Notes: generated by a model from the letters alone, not told the origin. Counted from the stretch's first letter, positions 26,199-35,272 are shown. The stretch is DNA of 64,000 bases from JADJOY01 sp016713535 [NCBI: Deltaproteobacteria bacterium] (GCA_016713535.1 JADJOY010000030.1:1-64000); one strand, 5' to 3'. Program-made: numbers and translations.

Positions 26199-27146
26199 AT
26201 GAGAATCGGGCGAATCGTCGCGTGCGCCGCGTTGCTCGGTGCGGTCGGCGCCGGCTGCGGCTGGTCGGTGAAGGTGCGGCCGGCCAAGGAGGCGCTCGGC
26301 GCCACGCCGCTCGTCGCCGGGACGTTCAGTCGCACGGTGATGGTGGGAGATCGCGAGCGCGAGTACCTGGTCCACGTGCCGCCCGGCTACGCCGGCGACC
26401 ACGCGCTCCCGGTGGTGCTCGACTTCCACGGTTGGGCCGCCGACGCCCACAGCTACGCCGCCTACACCGGCTTCGACAGCAAGGCCGACGCGGCGGGCTT
26501 CCTCGCGGTGCATCCCGAGGGCACCGGGTGGTTTCCGTCGTGGAACGCGGGCGGCTGTTGCGGCTCGGCGCAGCGCAACGAGGTCGACGACGTGGCGTTC
26601 GTCGATGTGCTCCTCGACGATCTCGCGCGCGTGGCGCGCGTCGACCCCGCGCGCATCTACGCGACCGGCATGTCGAACGGCGCCATGTTCGCGTACCGGC
26701 TCGCCTGCCAGCGTTCGGAGCGCATCGCCGCGATCGCCGCGGTGGGGGGCGCGATCCACGTCGAGCCGTGCCACCCGTCGCGCCCGGTGCCGGTGCTCCA
26801 CATCCACGGGCTCACCGACCCCGTCGCGCCCTTCCGCGGCGGTGGCCGGTGGTGGTCGAGCTACGACGCGGCGTCCGTCCCGGACGTGGTCGCGGAGTGG
26901 GGCGCCCGCAACGGGTGCGCGCTCACGCCGTACGCGGTCCTCGAGCAGGGCGAGGTCACGTGCACCGGCTATCCGAGCTGCCAGGGAGGCGCGGACGTCG
27001 AGCTCTGCACCGTCCGCGGCGGCGGCCACACCTGGCCGGGCGCGCGCTACGAGATCGGGGCGCTCGGCGCCGCCACCGAGGACCTCAACGCGACCGACGC
27101 CATCTGGCGCTTCTTCGAACGACATCCGCTGCCGCTCGGGCCGTGA
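26199..27146 (+). CDS. PHB-depolymerase/feruloyl-esterase-like lipoprotein
   Basis: 315 residues with a lipoprotein signal (ACAALLGAVGAGC, Cys about 20). Alpha/beta-hydrolase of the LpqC/poly(3-hydroxybutyrate)-depolymerase group: LPVVLDFHGWA, nucleophile elbow ATGMSNGAMFAYRLAC, VPVLHIHGLTDPVAPF with the acid Asp, and VRGGGHTWPGA with the catalytic His. The cysteine pair GGCCGS matches the family. It probably hydrolyses polyester, acetylated or feruloylated substrates outside the cytoplasm. TAGGGT (26185-26190) ends 8 nt before the ATG with no Shine-Dalgarno. Another in-frame ATG lies at 26181. Confidence 0.85.
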   Translation: MRIGRIVACAALLGAVGAGCGWSVKVRPAKEALGATPLVAGTFSRTVMVGDREREYLVHVPPGYAGDHALPVVLDFHGWAADAHSYAAYTGFDSKADAAGFLAVHPEGTGWFPSWNAGGCCGSAQRNEVDDVAFVDVLLDDLARVARVDPARIYATGMSNGAMFAYRLACQRSERIAAIAAVGGAIHVEPCHPSRPVPVLHIHGLTDPVAPFRGGGRWWSSYDAASVPDVVAEWGARNGCALTPYAVLEQGEVTCTGYPSCQGGADVELCTVRGGGHTWPGARYEIGALGAATEDLNATDAIWRFFERHPLPLGP

Positions 27147-27188
27147 GTGAGTTAGGGTGCGGCGGCTGAACCCTGGGAGACGATCGAC

Positions 27189-27881
27189 ATGACGAAGGCT
27201 GGCCGGAACGGTTGGATCGCGACGCTGACGTTGGTGGGTGGGCTCGGGCTCGCGGCGCTCGGCGCGACGCACGCGCGCGCGGCCGAGGGGCCAGCGCCAG
27301 TGCCCGCGCCCGCGGCTCCCGCGGCGCCGACGACGCCCGAGGAGCTGGTCCAGCACCTCAAGACCCAGAGCGACCCGTACTACGACAGCTCGGTGCAGCA
27401 GCTCCAGAGCCTCGGCGTGAAGGCGGTCCCGGCGCTCACCGCCGCGCTCAAGGACCCGAACCCGAACCTGCGTGGCCGCGCCGCGGCGATGCTCGCGGGC
27501 GTGGGGGCGGGTGCCAAGGAGGCGGTGCCTGCGCTCATCCCGCTGGTCGGTGACGGCACGACGGCGGTGCGCGTGCTCTCGATCTCGGCGCTCGGCGCGA
27601 TCGGCCCCGACGCCGCCGAGGCCGTGCCGGCGATCACCAAGGCGCTCGCCGATCCGATGCCGGACGTGCGCCGCGCCGCGGCCGAGTCGCTGGCGCGGCT
27701 CGGCGCCGCGGCCAAGAGCGCCGTGCCCGCGCTCACCGAGGTTGCGCAGAAGGACGCCAACGCGGACGTGAAGGCCGCCGCCGCCAAGACCGTCGAGACC
27801 CTCGGTGGCGCGGCGCCCGCCGCCGCCCCCGCCGCAGCGGTGGCGCCGGAGAAGGCGCCCGCCGCTCCCGCCAAGCCCTGA
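27189..27881 (+). CDS. Exported HEAT-repeat protein
   Basis: 230 residues. A Sec signal peptide (TLTLVGGLGLAALGATHARA, cleaved near residue 33) and a Pro/Ala linker precede five or so HEAT repeats such as GVKAVPALTAALKDPNP, GAKEAVPALIPLVGDG and AKSAVPALTEVAQKD. A Pro/Ala tail ends the protein. HEAT arrays are protein-interaction scaffolds; the partner is unknown. It sits between the esterase and the glutamate-cysteine ligase on the same strand, the latter starting 5 bp after its stop. Confidence 0.82.
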   Translation: MTKAGRNGWIATLTLVGGLGLAALGATHARAAEGPAPVPAPAAPAAPTTPEELVQHLKTQSDPYYDSSVQQLQSLGVKAVPALTAALKDPNPNLRGRAAAMLAGVGAGAKEAVPALIPLVGDGTTAVRVLSISALGAIGPDAAEAVPAITKALADPMPDVRRAAAESLARLGAAAKSAVPALTEVAQKDANADVKAAAAKTVETLGGAAPAAAPAAAVAPEKAPAAPAKP

Positions 27882-27885
27882 GGCC

Positions 27886-29250
27886 ATGTCCCTCGATCGC
27901 GGCTCCGAGCAGTCGCCCGAGGTCACGGGCGTCGACATGCTGGTCGACACCTTCCGGCGCGCCGAGAAGGCGCCGGAGGCGTTCCGGGTCGGCATGGAGC
28001 ACGAGAAGATCGGCCTGGTCGCCGCCGATCTGTCGCCGCTGCCGTACAGCGGACCGGCCTCGATCGAGGCGGTGTTCGAGCGCCTCGTCGACCGCTACGG
28101 TTTCGAGCGCTTCAAGGAGGGCGAGGACACCATCGCCCTCGTGAAGGCGGGCACCAGCGTGTCGCTCGAGCCGGGCGGGCAGCTCGAGCTCTCGGGTGCC
28201 ACGCTGCGCGACATCTTCGCGACCTGCACCGAGCTCACCGAGCACCGCGACCTCACCCGCGCCCTCGGCGACGAGCTCGGCATCCTGTGGCTCGGCGTCG
28301 GCCACCGGCCGTTCGCCACCAAGGATCAGGTCCAGTGGGTACCCAAGACCCGCTACCGCATCATGCGCAAGTACCTGCCCACGCGCGGCTCGATGGGCCT
28401 CGACATGATGCTGCAGACCGGCACGGTGCAGTCGAACTTCGACTACGCGAGCGAGGAGGACTTCGTCCTCAAGATGCGCGCCGCCACCGCGGTGAGCTCG
28501 ATCGTGAGCGCGATCTACGCCAATGCGTCGATCGTCGAGGGCAGGACCGTCGGCTGGGCGAGCTGGCGGCAGCGCATCTGGCGCGACGTCGACCCGGACC
28601 GCTCCGGCATCCTCCACTTCGTGTTCGACCCCGACTTCGGCTACCGCCGTTACATCGAGTGGGCGCTCGACGTGCCGATGTTCTTCATCCGCCGTGGCGG
28701 CAGCTACGTCGGCGAGATCGCGGGCACACCGTTCCGCCACTTCCTGGAGAACGGCTGGGATGGCACGCGCGCGCGACTCTCGGACTGGAACGACCACCTC
28801 ACCACGTTGTTCCCCGAGGTCCGCGCCAAGGGCTACATCGAGGTGCGCGGCGCCGATTGCTGCGACAAGGACCTCAACTGCGCGCACCCCGCGCTGTGGA
28901 AGGGGATCCTCTACGACCGCACCGCGTGCGAGCAGGCGCTCGAGCTCGCCGGCGCCTGGACCCGCGAGGAGCGCGAGGCGTCGCTCACCGACGTCGCGCG
29001 GGACGGGCTCGGCGCGAAGGTGCGCGGTCGCACGCTGCTCGAGCTGGCGTGGGACCTGTTCGCCATCTCGCGCGACGGGTTGATCCGGCAGCGCCCCGGC
29101 GAGCACCCCGACATGACCGAGGCGCCGTTCCTCGACCCCATCCGGCGCGTGCTCCAGAGTGGCAAGTCGCCGGGCACGATCGCCGCCGAGCTGTGGGACG
29201 GCGAGTTCCAGCACGACAAGCACAAGCTCGTCGAGCACTATCGCTTCTGA
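27886..29250 (+). CDS. gshA: Glutamate-cysteine ligase, plant/alphaproteobacterial type
   Basis: 454 residues. It catalyses ATP-dependent joining of glutamate and cysteine, the first step of glutathione synthesis. Motifs: RVGMEHEKIG, VSLEPGGQLELSG, TRYRIMRKYLPTRG, DMMLQTGTVQSNFDY and GYIEVRGADC. This is the class shared by plants and many proteobacteria, normal at about 450 residues. No gshB is seen nearby. ATG start 5 bp after the HEAT-protein stop, so the two are probably co-transcribed. A strong hairpin (29258-29278) follows the stop. Confidence 0.92.
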   Translation: MSLDRGSEQSPEVTGVDMLVDTFRRAEKAPEAFRVGMEHEKIGLVAADLSPLPYSGPASIEAVFERLVDRYGFERFKEGEDTIALVKAGTSVSLEPGGQLELSGATLRDIFATCTELTEHRDLTRALGDELGILWLGVGHRPFATKDQVQWVPKTRYRIMRKYLPTRGSMGLDMMLQTGTVQSNFDYASEEDFVLKMRAATAVSSIVSAIYANASIVEGRTVGWASWRQRIWRDVDPDRSGILHFVFDPDFGYRRYIEWALDVPMFFIRRGGSYVGEIAGTPFRHFLENGWDGTRARLSDWNDHLTTLFPEVRAKGYIEVRGADCCDKDLNCAHPALWKGILYDRTACEQALELAGAWTREEREASLTDVARDGLGAKVRGRTLLELAWDLFAISRDGLIRQRPGEHPDMTEAPFLDPIRRVLQSGKSPGTIAAELWDGEFQHDKHKLVEHYRF

Positions 29251-29257
29251 GTTTTTC

Positions 29258-29278
29258 GGGGGGCTTTTCAAGCCCCCC
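29258..29278 (+). terminator. Strong hairpin after gshA
   Basis: GGGGGGCTT pairs with AAGCCCCCC across a three-base loop, 8 bp after the gshA stop. No U-tract follows, so it may stop transcription only with Rho or protect the 3' end. Confidence 0.5.
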
Positions 29279-29284
29279 GCCCGC

Positions 29285-29321
29285 CTGGAGGGTCGCGCGC
29301 CGCGCGACCGGCGATACGCGC
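29285..29321 (+). repeat. Palindromic left half-unit
   Basis: CTGGAGGG, hairpin tcgcgcgccgcgcga, then CCGGCGATACGCG. The shells are identical to those of the 160-bp array but with a different hairpin. A decayed inner part (gacggaccgtcgatccctgt) follows. Confidence 0.7.
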
Positions 29322-29527
29322 CGGTGTCTCGCCGACGGACCGTCGATCCCTGTTCGCGGCCACCCCCGAGGCACTCGCTTCGCTCGTGGCGTCGCGCCGC
29401 GACGCGCCGGGTGACGAGTCGAGACGTGGCTCGAGCGGGGATCGAGTGGGAGGCGGGCTGCTAACCGCGCGGCTGTTCCAGCCCCCCTGGCGTCGCGCTG
29501 CGGGTGTGACGCTTTCCATCGGGCTCG

Positions 29528-29590
29528 ACGGGGATGGAACCCCCGTCGCTACGGTGGGCTTCGTAGCGCGGGGGCTCCGTCCCCCCGCGG
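29528..29590. repeat. Palindromic element, intergenic copy of the one in hyuB
   Basis: Consecutive hairpins acggggatggaacccccgt, cgctacggtgggcttcgtagcg and gggggctccgtcccccc. It corresponds base for base, with few changes, to 10001-10064. Confidence 0.8.
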
Positions 29591-29922
29591 CGCGAGCCGG
29601 CCGAGTGGTCTCCCCGCTTTGGCACGTTCCGGTTTTTTTCCCACCGTACAAATTGCAGACCTGCGGTCGCGGCGAGTGATCCGCGACGCGGCTGATCGCC
29701 GGCCGTTTGGGAGGGCTCTGCGAGACCGGGTCGCTGGCACGCGCTTCGCACTGCTCGCCGCCAGGCGCCCGGGGAGGCGCGGCTGTGGTCCCAAGCGGAC
29801 CGCCGTCGGGCCGGAGCGATCGGGGGACGAAAGCGAGCCGACCCTCAAGCGGAGCACGCGGGACGTCGATGACTACGTTGGGACGCCACCAACGATGACC
29901 CTGCCCGACCAGGAACCGAGGG

Positions 29923-30480
29923 ATGCCGATGCAACCCCACCCGAGCCCACTTCAGCCAGCCTACGCGCTGGTGCTGGTGAGCCTGGTGGGGCTGTCGGGC
30001 TGGGTCGCCGAACGCCGTCCCGTCGAGACGTTCGAGGTCGTGTCGCGCTCGATGACGCCCACCCTCGTGGTGGGTGATCGGGTGCTGACGATCTCGTGCG
30101 ACTGGTCGGCCGCGCCGCTCGAAACCGGAGAGCTGGTGGTGTTCCAGCCGCCGGCGTGGATCGGCTCCGAGATCCCGGTGGTCAAGCGCATCGTCGCGCA
30201 GGGCGGCGACCGCGTGGAGATCCACGACGCGGCGCTCTACGTGAACGGCGGCCGCCGCGAAGAGAGCTACGCCCGGCGCTATCCGCCCGATTTCCGGTAC
30301 GGTCCGCTGGTGGTGCCGCCGGGGACGCTGTTCGTGCTCGGCGACAACCGGCCGCTGAGCGAGGACTCGACGACGTTCGGGCCGATCTCGGTCGACCAGA
30401 TCCAGAGCGTGGTGCTGGCGCGGCTCGGCAGCGAGCCCTGCGCGCTGGGCGTACGCTTCAGCGGTCTTCCCGAGTGCTGA
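29923..30480 (+). CDS. lepB: Signal peptidase I
   Basis: 185 residues, short for LepB but with all boxes. One N-terminal membrane anchor (YALVLVSLVGLSGWVA), box B VVSRSMTPTLVVGDRV with the catalytic Ser, box D PVVKRIVAQGGDRVEI with the general-base Lys, and box E FVLGDNRPLSEDS. It cleaves signal peptides of exported proteins on the periplasmic face. A second ATG two codons in is an alternative start. Its last 23 bp overlap the end of the convergent membrane-protein gene. Confidence 0.88.
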   Translation: MPMQPHPSPLQPAYALVLVSLVGLSGWVAERRPVETFEVVSRSMTPTLVVGDRVLTISCDWSAAPLETGELVVFQPPAWIGSEIPVVKRIVAQGGDRVEIHDAALYVNGGRREESYARRYPPDFRYGPLVVPPGTLFVLGDNRPLSEDSTTFGPISVDQIQSVVLARLGSEPCALGVRFSGLPEC

Positions 30481-32173
30481 GAACCGGGCGCTCCGGACCG
30501 AGGCTCGCGCCCGCGGCGTTGCGGGTGCCGTCGGCACGCAGGTAGCCGCTGCGGATCAAGAGGTTCGCCTGCTTGATCGCGGGCGGCGGTCCCCAGCTCG
30601 AGACGAGCGCCGCGCGCGAGGCCGGGAACCACCCGAGCGCTTGCGCGAGCACGGTGTCGAAGGGAACGCGCTCGCGCGCGCGGGTGGCGTCGTCCCACGC
30701 CAGGAAGCGGTGCAGCTCGGCGCGGGTCTCGTCGTTGCGCGGTTCGTAGATGCGCCGCTTCGGGTGGTGCGCCCACGCGTCGCCGAGGAGGAGCGCCAGC
30801 ACCAGGCTCGCGGCGAGTACCGCGCCAGATCGGGCGCGGGGGTGCGCCCCGCCGATCGCAAGGCGGCCGAGCCCCACCGCCAGGGCGACCGGACACCAGG
30901 CCAGCGCGCCGAGCACGAAGCGTGGATCGGGGTAGAAGTAGGCGCCGAACACCAGCCAGTGAGTGACGCACCACAGCGCGACCGCGATGGCGCCGACACC
31001 GAGGCTGGCGAGGGGCGCGTCCGCGCCACCGGCGCCACGACGAGACGCGCGATCGCCGGTCTCGTCGATTCCCGCGGGATCCGCCGAACCCGCTCGGCCC
31101 AGCACGCGCCGCGCGAGCGGCGGTACCGCGAGCACCCCGAGCGCCGCCCAGCCGAGGAGCGGCCACGCGGTGCCGAAGCGCATCCAGTTGTGCGGCCCGG
31201 CGAAGCCCAGGAAGGTGAGCCCGTAGGCGCGGAGCTGGCCCACCGGGCTCACGTCGACGTACGCGGGGATGTGCGGGTTCGCGACCCACGCATAGGTCCA
31301 GCTGAAGGTCACCGAGAGATCGCCGAAGCGCTCCGGTGCCCAGTGCTCGTAGGCCGACCAGCGCCACGGCGACACCCCGGATCGGGCGAGCACCGCCATC
31401 GTCGCGAGCACCGGCGGCAGCGCCCCGAGCGCGGCGAGCGCCACCACGCGCGCGACGTGCCGCACGCCGCGGCGGCGCGCCGCGTGGAGGGCGAGCCCGG
31501 CGAGGGCGGGGCCAGAGCAGCCCCTCGACGCGCGCATCGTGAGCGCGAAGCCCGCCGCGAGCCCGCCGCCGAGGGCCAGCGCGGTGGCGGCGCGAGCCGC
31601 ACCGATCCCCGGATCGCGACGCGTGAGCGCGAGGCCGAGGGCCGCGAGCGCCACGAAGCACGCGAGCGCGGTCGGCTCGTCGCTCATCGCCGTGCCGCCG
31701 CTGGTGGCAGCGAGCGGCGAGAGCGCCCACGCGAGCCCCGCCGCGATCCCGGCCACGAGCGCGGTGCGGCGCGCGGGTTCCTCGCTGGATGCGCCGCCCG
31801 CCGTGGTGGACGAGAAGGTGATCTCGAGCGCCGTCTTCGTCACGCCCGCGATCGCGCACGCGAGCGCCGCGCCGAGGAGCGCCGTGAGCCGCCACAGCGC
31901 CGCGCCGTCGACCCCGGCCCCGAGCGCCACCGCCTGCACCAGCGGCCAGCCGGGCGAATAGCGCGGCCGGACGCGATGCTGCGCGACCTGGATCAGGAAG
32001 GTGCCGTCCGTGGCGATCGACTGCGCCGCGGCCGCGTACTCGAGCGCGTCGGGCGACGGCAGGTAGGCCGGCCCCTGGCCGTCCTGGTACCACGACCAGC
32101 GCGCGAAGAGCGCGACCGGCGCCACGATCGCGACGATCGCGAGCCACCCGCGGATCCGACGCGCGCCGCTCAC
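30458..32173 (-). CDS. Polytopic membrane protein, GT-C glycosyltransferase-like
   Basis: 571 residues, GTG start. About eleven hydrophobic helices. The first extracytoplasmic loop holds PSPDALEYAAAAQSIATDG with acidic residues and, further on, RVRPRYSPGWPLVQ, which resembles ArnT/PMT-type polyprenyl-sugar transferases. YFYPDPRFVLGALAW and the C-terminal soluble region also fit that class. Substrate unknown. Similar in plan to the protein at 16547-18358 but not an obvious recent duplicate. Convergent overlap with lepB. Confidence 0.65.
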   Translation of the reverse strand: MSGARRIRGWLAIVAIVAPVALFARWSWYQDGQGPAYLPSPDALEYAAAAQSIATDGTFLIQVAQHRVRPRYSPGWPLVQAVALGAGVDGAALWRLTALLGAALACAIAGVTKTALEITFSSTTAGGASSEEPARRTALVAGIAAGLAWALSPLAATSGGTAMSDEPTALACFVALAALGLALTRRDPGIGAARAATALALGGGLAAGFALTMRASRGCSGPALAGLALHAARRRGVRHVARVVALAALGALPPVLATMAVLARSGVSPWRWSAYEHWAPERFGDLSVTFSWTYAWVANPHIPAYVDVSPVGQLRAYGLTFLGFAGPHNWMRFGTAWPLLGWAALGVLAVPPLARRVLGRAGSADPAGIDETGDRASRRGAGGADAPLASLGVGAIAVALWCVTHWLVFGAYFYPDPRFVLGALAWCPVALAVGLGRLAIGGAHPRARSGAVLAASLVLALLLGDAWAHHPKRRIYEPRNDETRAELHRFLAWDDATRARERVPFDTVLAQALGWFPASRAALVSSWGPPPAIKQANLLIRSGYLRADGTRNAAGASLGPERPVLSTREDR

Positions 32174-32240
32174 GAGCGCACCTCGGCGAACGCCGTCACG
32201 CGCGCCCGCCCACGCGCTGCCGCGTTCCGGGGAACGATGC

Positions 32241-32246
32241 TAGAAA
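32241..32246 (+). promoter_or_regulatory. -10-like TAGAAA before the ChbG/YdjC gene
   Basis: TAGAAA ends 7 nt before the ATG at 32254 and no Shine-Dalgarno intervenes; a possible leaderless start. Confidence 0.3.
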
Positions 32247-32253
32247 GCTCCTC

Positions 32254-33126
32254 ATGGCCGACACCAAGACCCTTCCCGAAGAGCTCGGCTTCGCGCCCGA
32301 CGCGAAGCTCCTCATCATCAACGCCGACGACTCGGGGCTCTGCCACAGCGCCAACATGGCGACGCTGCGCGCGCTCGAGATGGGCGCGATCAGCACCACC
32401 ACGGCGATGCCGCCGTGCCCGTGGTTCGCGGAGATGGCCGGCATCGCCGCCGCCAACCCGGAGCTCGACGTCGGCCTGCACCTGACCGTGAACTGCGAGT
32501 GGCGGCGCTACCGCTGGGCGCCGGTGGCGGGGTCCGGCGCGGTGCCGAGCCTGGTCGGACCCGATGGTTTCTTCTGGCCGAGCGAGGAGGACACCGTCGC
32601 GCACGGCACGGTCGAGGACGCGCGCACCGAGATGCGCGCCCAGATCGAGCGCGCCCTGGTGCTCGGCATGAAGCCGACCCACCTCGACAACCACATGGGC
32701 CCGCTCCACTACCGGCTGGACTTCTTCGAGGCGATGGTCGAGCTCGGGCACGAGTACGGGTTGCCGGTGCGAACGCCCTTCTATCACGAGGTCGCCGCCG
32801 CTCACGACATGCCCTGCATCCAGTCGTTCGGGATGTACTACGCGCCCGACGGTGGGAAGAAGAGCAAGTTCGACCTCTACGAAGCGCACCTCGCCAATCT
32901 CGAGCCGGGCGTCCACGAGATCGCCGTCCACCTCGCCGACGACACCGACGAGTGGCGCGAGCTCTGCTACGTCGCGGTCGACGATCATCCGTGGGAAGAC
33001 CGGATCTTCGACTACGAATACGTGACCTCGACCGCCACCAAGAACCGCCTCGAGACGCTCGGCATCCACCTGATCGGGTACCGCGCGCTCCAGGAGCTGT
33101 GGAAGAAGCGCCTGGGCAGCCGGTGA
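32254..33126 (+). CDS. ChbG/YdjC (HpnK-like) carbohydrate deacetylase
   Basis: 290 residues. Metal-binding motifs of the YdjC family: LIINADDSGLCHSAN (two Asp), DVGLHLTVNCEW and MKPTHLDNHMGPLH (two His). These enzymes remove acetyl groups from N-acetylated sugars such as chitooligosaccharides, or act in hopanoid side-chain synthesis (HpnK). No hopanoid genes are adjacent, so the substrate is open. It overlaps prmA as GTGA and begins a three-gene operon. Confidence 0.85.
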   Translation: MADTKTLPEELGFAPDAKLLIINADDSGLCHSANMATLRALEMGAISTTTAMPPCPWFAEMAGIAAANPELDVGLHLTVNCEWRRYRWAPVAGSGAVPSLVGPDGFFWPSEEDTVAHGTVEDARTEMRAQIERALVLGMKPTHLDNHMGPLHYRLDFFEAMVELGHEYGLPVRTPFYHEVAAAHDMPCIQSFGMYYAPDGGKKSKFDLYEAHLANLEPGVHEIAVHLADDTDEWRELCYVAVDDHPWEDRIFDYEYVTSTATKNRLETLGIHLIGYRALQELWKKRLGSR

Positions 33127-34109
33127 GCGCACGCAAGCCGGGATCCCGCACGGGTTGGCGCGAGCTGGTGCTCGTGGTCGCGCCCGACGTCGCCGACGAC
33201 GCGGCGTACTGGCTCACCGAGCTCGGCGCCGAGGGCGCGTGGCAGGAGCTCGGCGTGGAAGACCGCGGCTCGGTCGAGATCCGCGCCTACGCGGCGCCGA
33301 AGGTCGACGCCGACGCGATCGTCGCCGAGATCGAGAAGCTGGCGCCCGGGTGGCTGCGCGCGCCGGCGCTGGTGCGGCCGCTGGTCGAGCGGCCGTGGGC
33401 GGAGATGTGGAAGAAGCACTTCCGGCCGGCGGAGGTCGCGGACGGGCTGTGGATCGCGCGGCCGCGGGCGCGGGTGCCGATGAAGCGCGGCGACGTGTGC
33501 GTGCGCATCGAGCCGGCGAACGCGTTCGGCACCGGGCTGCACGGCAGCACGCGGGTGTGCCTCAGGCACCTGCGGCGGATGTTCGGCGGCGGGCGCGGCG
33601 CGCGCGTGGCGAAGGTGCTCGACGTGGGCACGGGAAGCGGGGTGCTCGCGATCGCGGCGCTCCACCTCGGAGTGCCGGAGGCGATCGGCCTCGACGCCGA
33701 CGTCGAGAGTGTCCGCGAGGCGCGCCGCAACGCGGCTCGCAATCACGTCGAGAAGCGGATCGCCCTCGTCGCGGGAGGACCGGAGACGGTCACCGGACGC
33801 CATCCGCTGGTGCTCGCGAACCTCACCGCGCCGACACTCGCGGCGCTTGCCGACGTGCTCACCGCTCGGGTGGAGCGCGAGCGCGGTACGTTGGTGGTCG
33901 CGGGGATCACCCGCGCCGAGGAAGACGACGTGCGACGGCTCTTCGTGAAGCGCGGGTTCGTGGCCGGAGCGCCGCTGCGCGACGGTGACTGGTCGTCGTT
34001 CGCGCTGCGGCGCGCGCCCGCGAGGAAGACGCCAGCCGGCGCCTCGAAGGCCCGCGCCGCGAAGCCGGGGCGCGCGAAGCCGGGCGCGGCGAGTCGAGGC
34101 CGGCGATGA
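33123..34109 (+). CDS. prmA: Ribosomal protein L11 methyltransferase
   Basis: 328 residues, GTG start overlapping the previous stop. Substrate-recognition domain at 10-110 and a class I SAM-dependent methyltransferase domain: VRIEPANAFGTGLHGST, VLDVGTGSGVLAIAA (SAM loop) and LVLANLTAPTLAAL in place of the usual NILA. It trimethylates L11. The last 35 residues are a Lys/Ala-rich basic tail not typical of the family, perhaps an RNA or ribosome contact. ATGA overlap with rsmE. Confidence 0.88.
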   Translation: MSARKPGSRTGWRELVLVVAPDVADDAAYWLTELGAEGAWQELGVEDRGSVEIRAYAAPKVDADAIVAEIEKLAPGWLRAPALVRPLVERPWAEMWKKHFRPAEVADGLWIARPRARVPMKRGDVCVRIEPANAFGTGLHGSTRVCLRHLRRMFGGGRGARVAKVLDVGTGSGVLAIAALHLGVPEAIGLDADVESVREARRNAARNHVEKRIALVAGGPETVTGRHPLVLANLTAPTLAALADVLTARVERERGTLVVAGITRAEEDDVRRLFVKRGFVAGAPLRDGDWSSFALRRAPARKTPAGASKARAAKPGRAKPGAASRGRR

Positions 34110-34960
34110 AGGTGCGGCGCTTTCGCATCGAGCGCTCCGACATCCACGGCGAGAGCGCGATCCTCGAGGGCGACGCCGCGCACTACGTGCGCTCGGTGCT
34201 GCGCCTCAGGCAAGGGCAGATCGTCGAGCTCTTCGACGGCGACGGCAACGAGTGGGTGGGGCCGATCGAGCGCCTCGAGAAGCACGTGGTCCAGGTGCGC
34301 ATCGAGCAGCACCACTTCACGGCGCCGCGCGAGGAAGGACCGCGGGTGATCTTGCTCTTCTCGCTCGCGCGCGGCTCCCACACCGACCTGGCGATCCAGA
34401 AGGTCACCGAGCTCGGCGTGTCGGAGGTTCGGCTCTTCACCAGCGAGCGGACGGTGGCGGTGCCGCGCCCGGGCGGTGACCCGGTGCGGATCGATCGCCT
34501 CGAGCGGATCGCCACCGACGCGGCGCGCCAGGCCGGCCGTGCGCACGTGCCGCCGGTGCGCGCGCCGGAGCCGTTCCGCGACGTCCTGGACGCGCTGGCG
34601 GGAGGCGAGACCCGGCTCGTGTTGTGGGAGGGCGAGCACCAGACCTCGCTGGCGAGCGCCCTCGGCGAGTGGGACCAGGCCAAGCCGCTGGTGATGCTGG
34701 TCGGTCCCGAGGGCGGGTTCACCCGGGACGAGGTCGAGATCGCGACCGGCGAGGGCTTCGTGCCGGTCCACGTCGGGCCCTTCATCCTACGCACCGAGAC
34801 CGCGGCGATCGCCGCCGTGGCGGCGGCTCGGATCCTGTTTCCCGAGGGAGATGGACCCGGCGGCCGGCCGCGCGAGGTGGGTGGCACCGCACGCGGCTCG
34901 AGCGGCGAGGGGGACGCGGACGACGATGGTCCCGAGTCGGCGGAGGTGGTCGTCGACTAG
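34106..34960 (+). CDS. rsmE: 16S rRNA m3U1498 methyltransferase RsmE
   Basis: 284 residues. N-terminal PUA-like RNA-binding part (HYVRSVLRLRQGQIVELFDG), then a SPOUT trefoil-knot domain: SLARGSHTDLAIQKVTELGV, LVGPEGGFTRDEVE and FILRTETAAIAAVA, where the knot binds SAM. The acidic tail (about 30 residues, ending SAEVVVD) is extra. Coupled to prmA by ATGA, the common prmA-rsmE pairing. A long hairpin begins at the base after the stop. Confidence 0.92.
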   Translation: MKVRRFRIERSDIHGESAILEGDAAHYVRSVLRLRQGQIVELFDGDGNEWVGPIERLEKHVVQVRIEQHHFTAPREEGPRVILLFSLARGSHTDLAIQKVTELGVSEVRLFTSERTVAVPRPGGDPVRIDRLERIATDAARQAGRAHVPPVRAPEPFRDVLDALAGGETRLVLWEGEHQTSLASALGEWDQAKPLVMLVGPEGGFTRDEVEIATGEGFVPVHVGPFILRTETAAIAAVAAARILFPEGDGPGGRPREVGGTARGSSGEGDADDDGPESAEVVVD

Positions 34961-34995
34961 GGGAGCCTGTTGCGCGCCCTACGCGCCAGGCTCCC
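34961..34995 (+). terminator. Long hairpin immediately after rsmE
   Basis: GGGAGCCTG pairs with CAGGCTCCC, with a second inner stem GCGCG/CGCGC and loop CCCTA. It starts one base after the rsmE stop. There is no U-tract. Probably the 3' end of the ChbG-prmA-rsmE operon. Confidence 0.55.
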
Positions 34996-35204
34996 AGGCA
35001 CCCGAAGGCTTCCCCAGGCGCCGGATCCAGGTGGCTCGGGCCTGGCCGAGGTACTCGCCGGGTCGGGGCTCGCCAAGCGGCCGTAGGGGGTTGCGGTGCC
35101 CCGCACCACAACCGCTTGGGGTCGGGCGGACCCGAAGCTGTGGGATTCTCGGATTCCCTAGGGATTCCGGGTTTCAGCCCGGAGCTTGCTCGAGGAAATT
35201 CTTC
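34996..35204. other. Intergenic, no gene seen
   Basis: GC-rich spacer with ggttgcggtgccccgcaccacaacc (an imperfect stem) and a repeated ggattcc around tccctaggga. Nothing coding is supported. Confidence 0.4.
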
Positions 35205-35233
35205 TTGACCGGACGCAACACCTTGGCTACGCT
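35205..35233 (+). promoter_or_regulatory. Sigma70-like promoter for the RDD gene
   Basis: TTGACC (35205-35210), a 17-bp spacer, and TACGCT (35228-35233). It would start transcription near 35240, which excludes start codons before that point. Confidence 0.6.
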
Positions 35234-35272
35234 TGGCGCGTTCGTTTCGGCGATATTCGCACGACTCCATCC

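Larger units (their letters stand above)
29251..29922. other. 672-bp intergenic region with palindromes
   Basis: It holds a perfect hairpin at 29258-29278 (GGGGGGCTT, loop, AAGCCCCCC) directly after gshA, a left half-unit at 29285-29321, a three-hairpin element at 29528-29590, and a T7 run near 29633-29639 followed by an AT-rich gtacaaattgc. No convincing gene. Confidence 0.6.

Noticed and set aside
29619-30077. Frame of 152 codons before lepB
   Set aside because: Arg-rich, out of frame with lepB, overlapping palindromic DNA, with no ribosome site.
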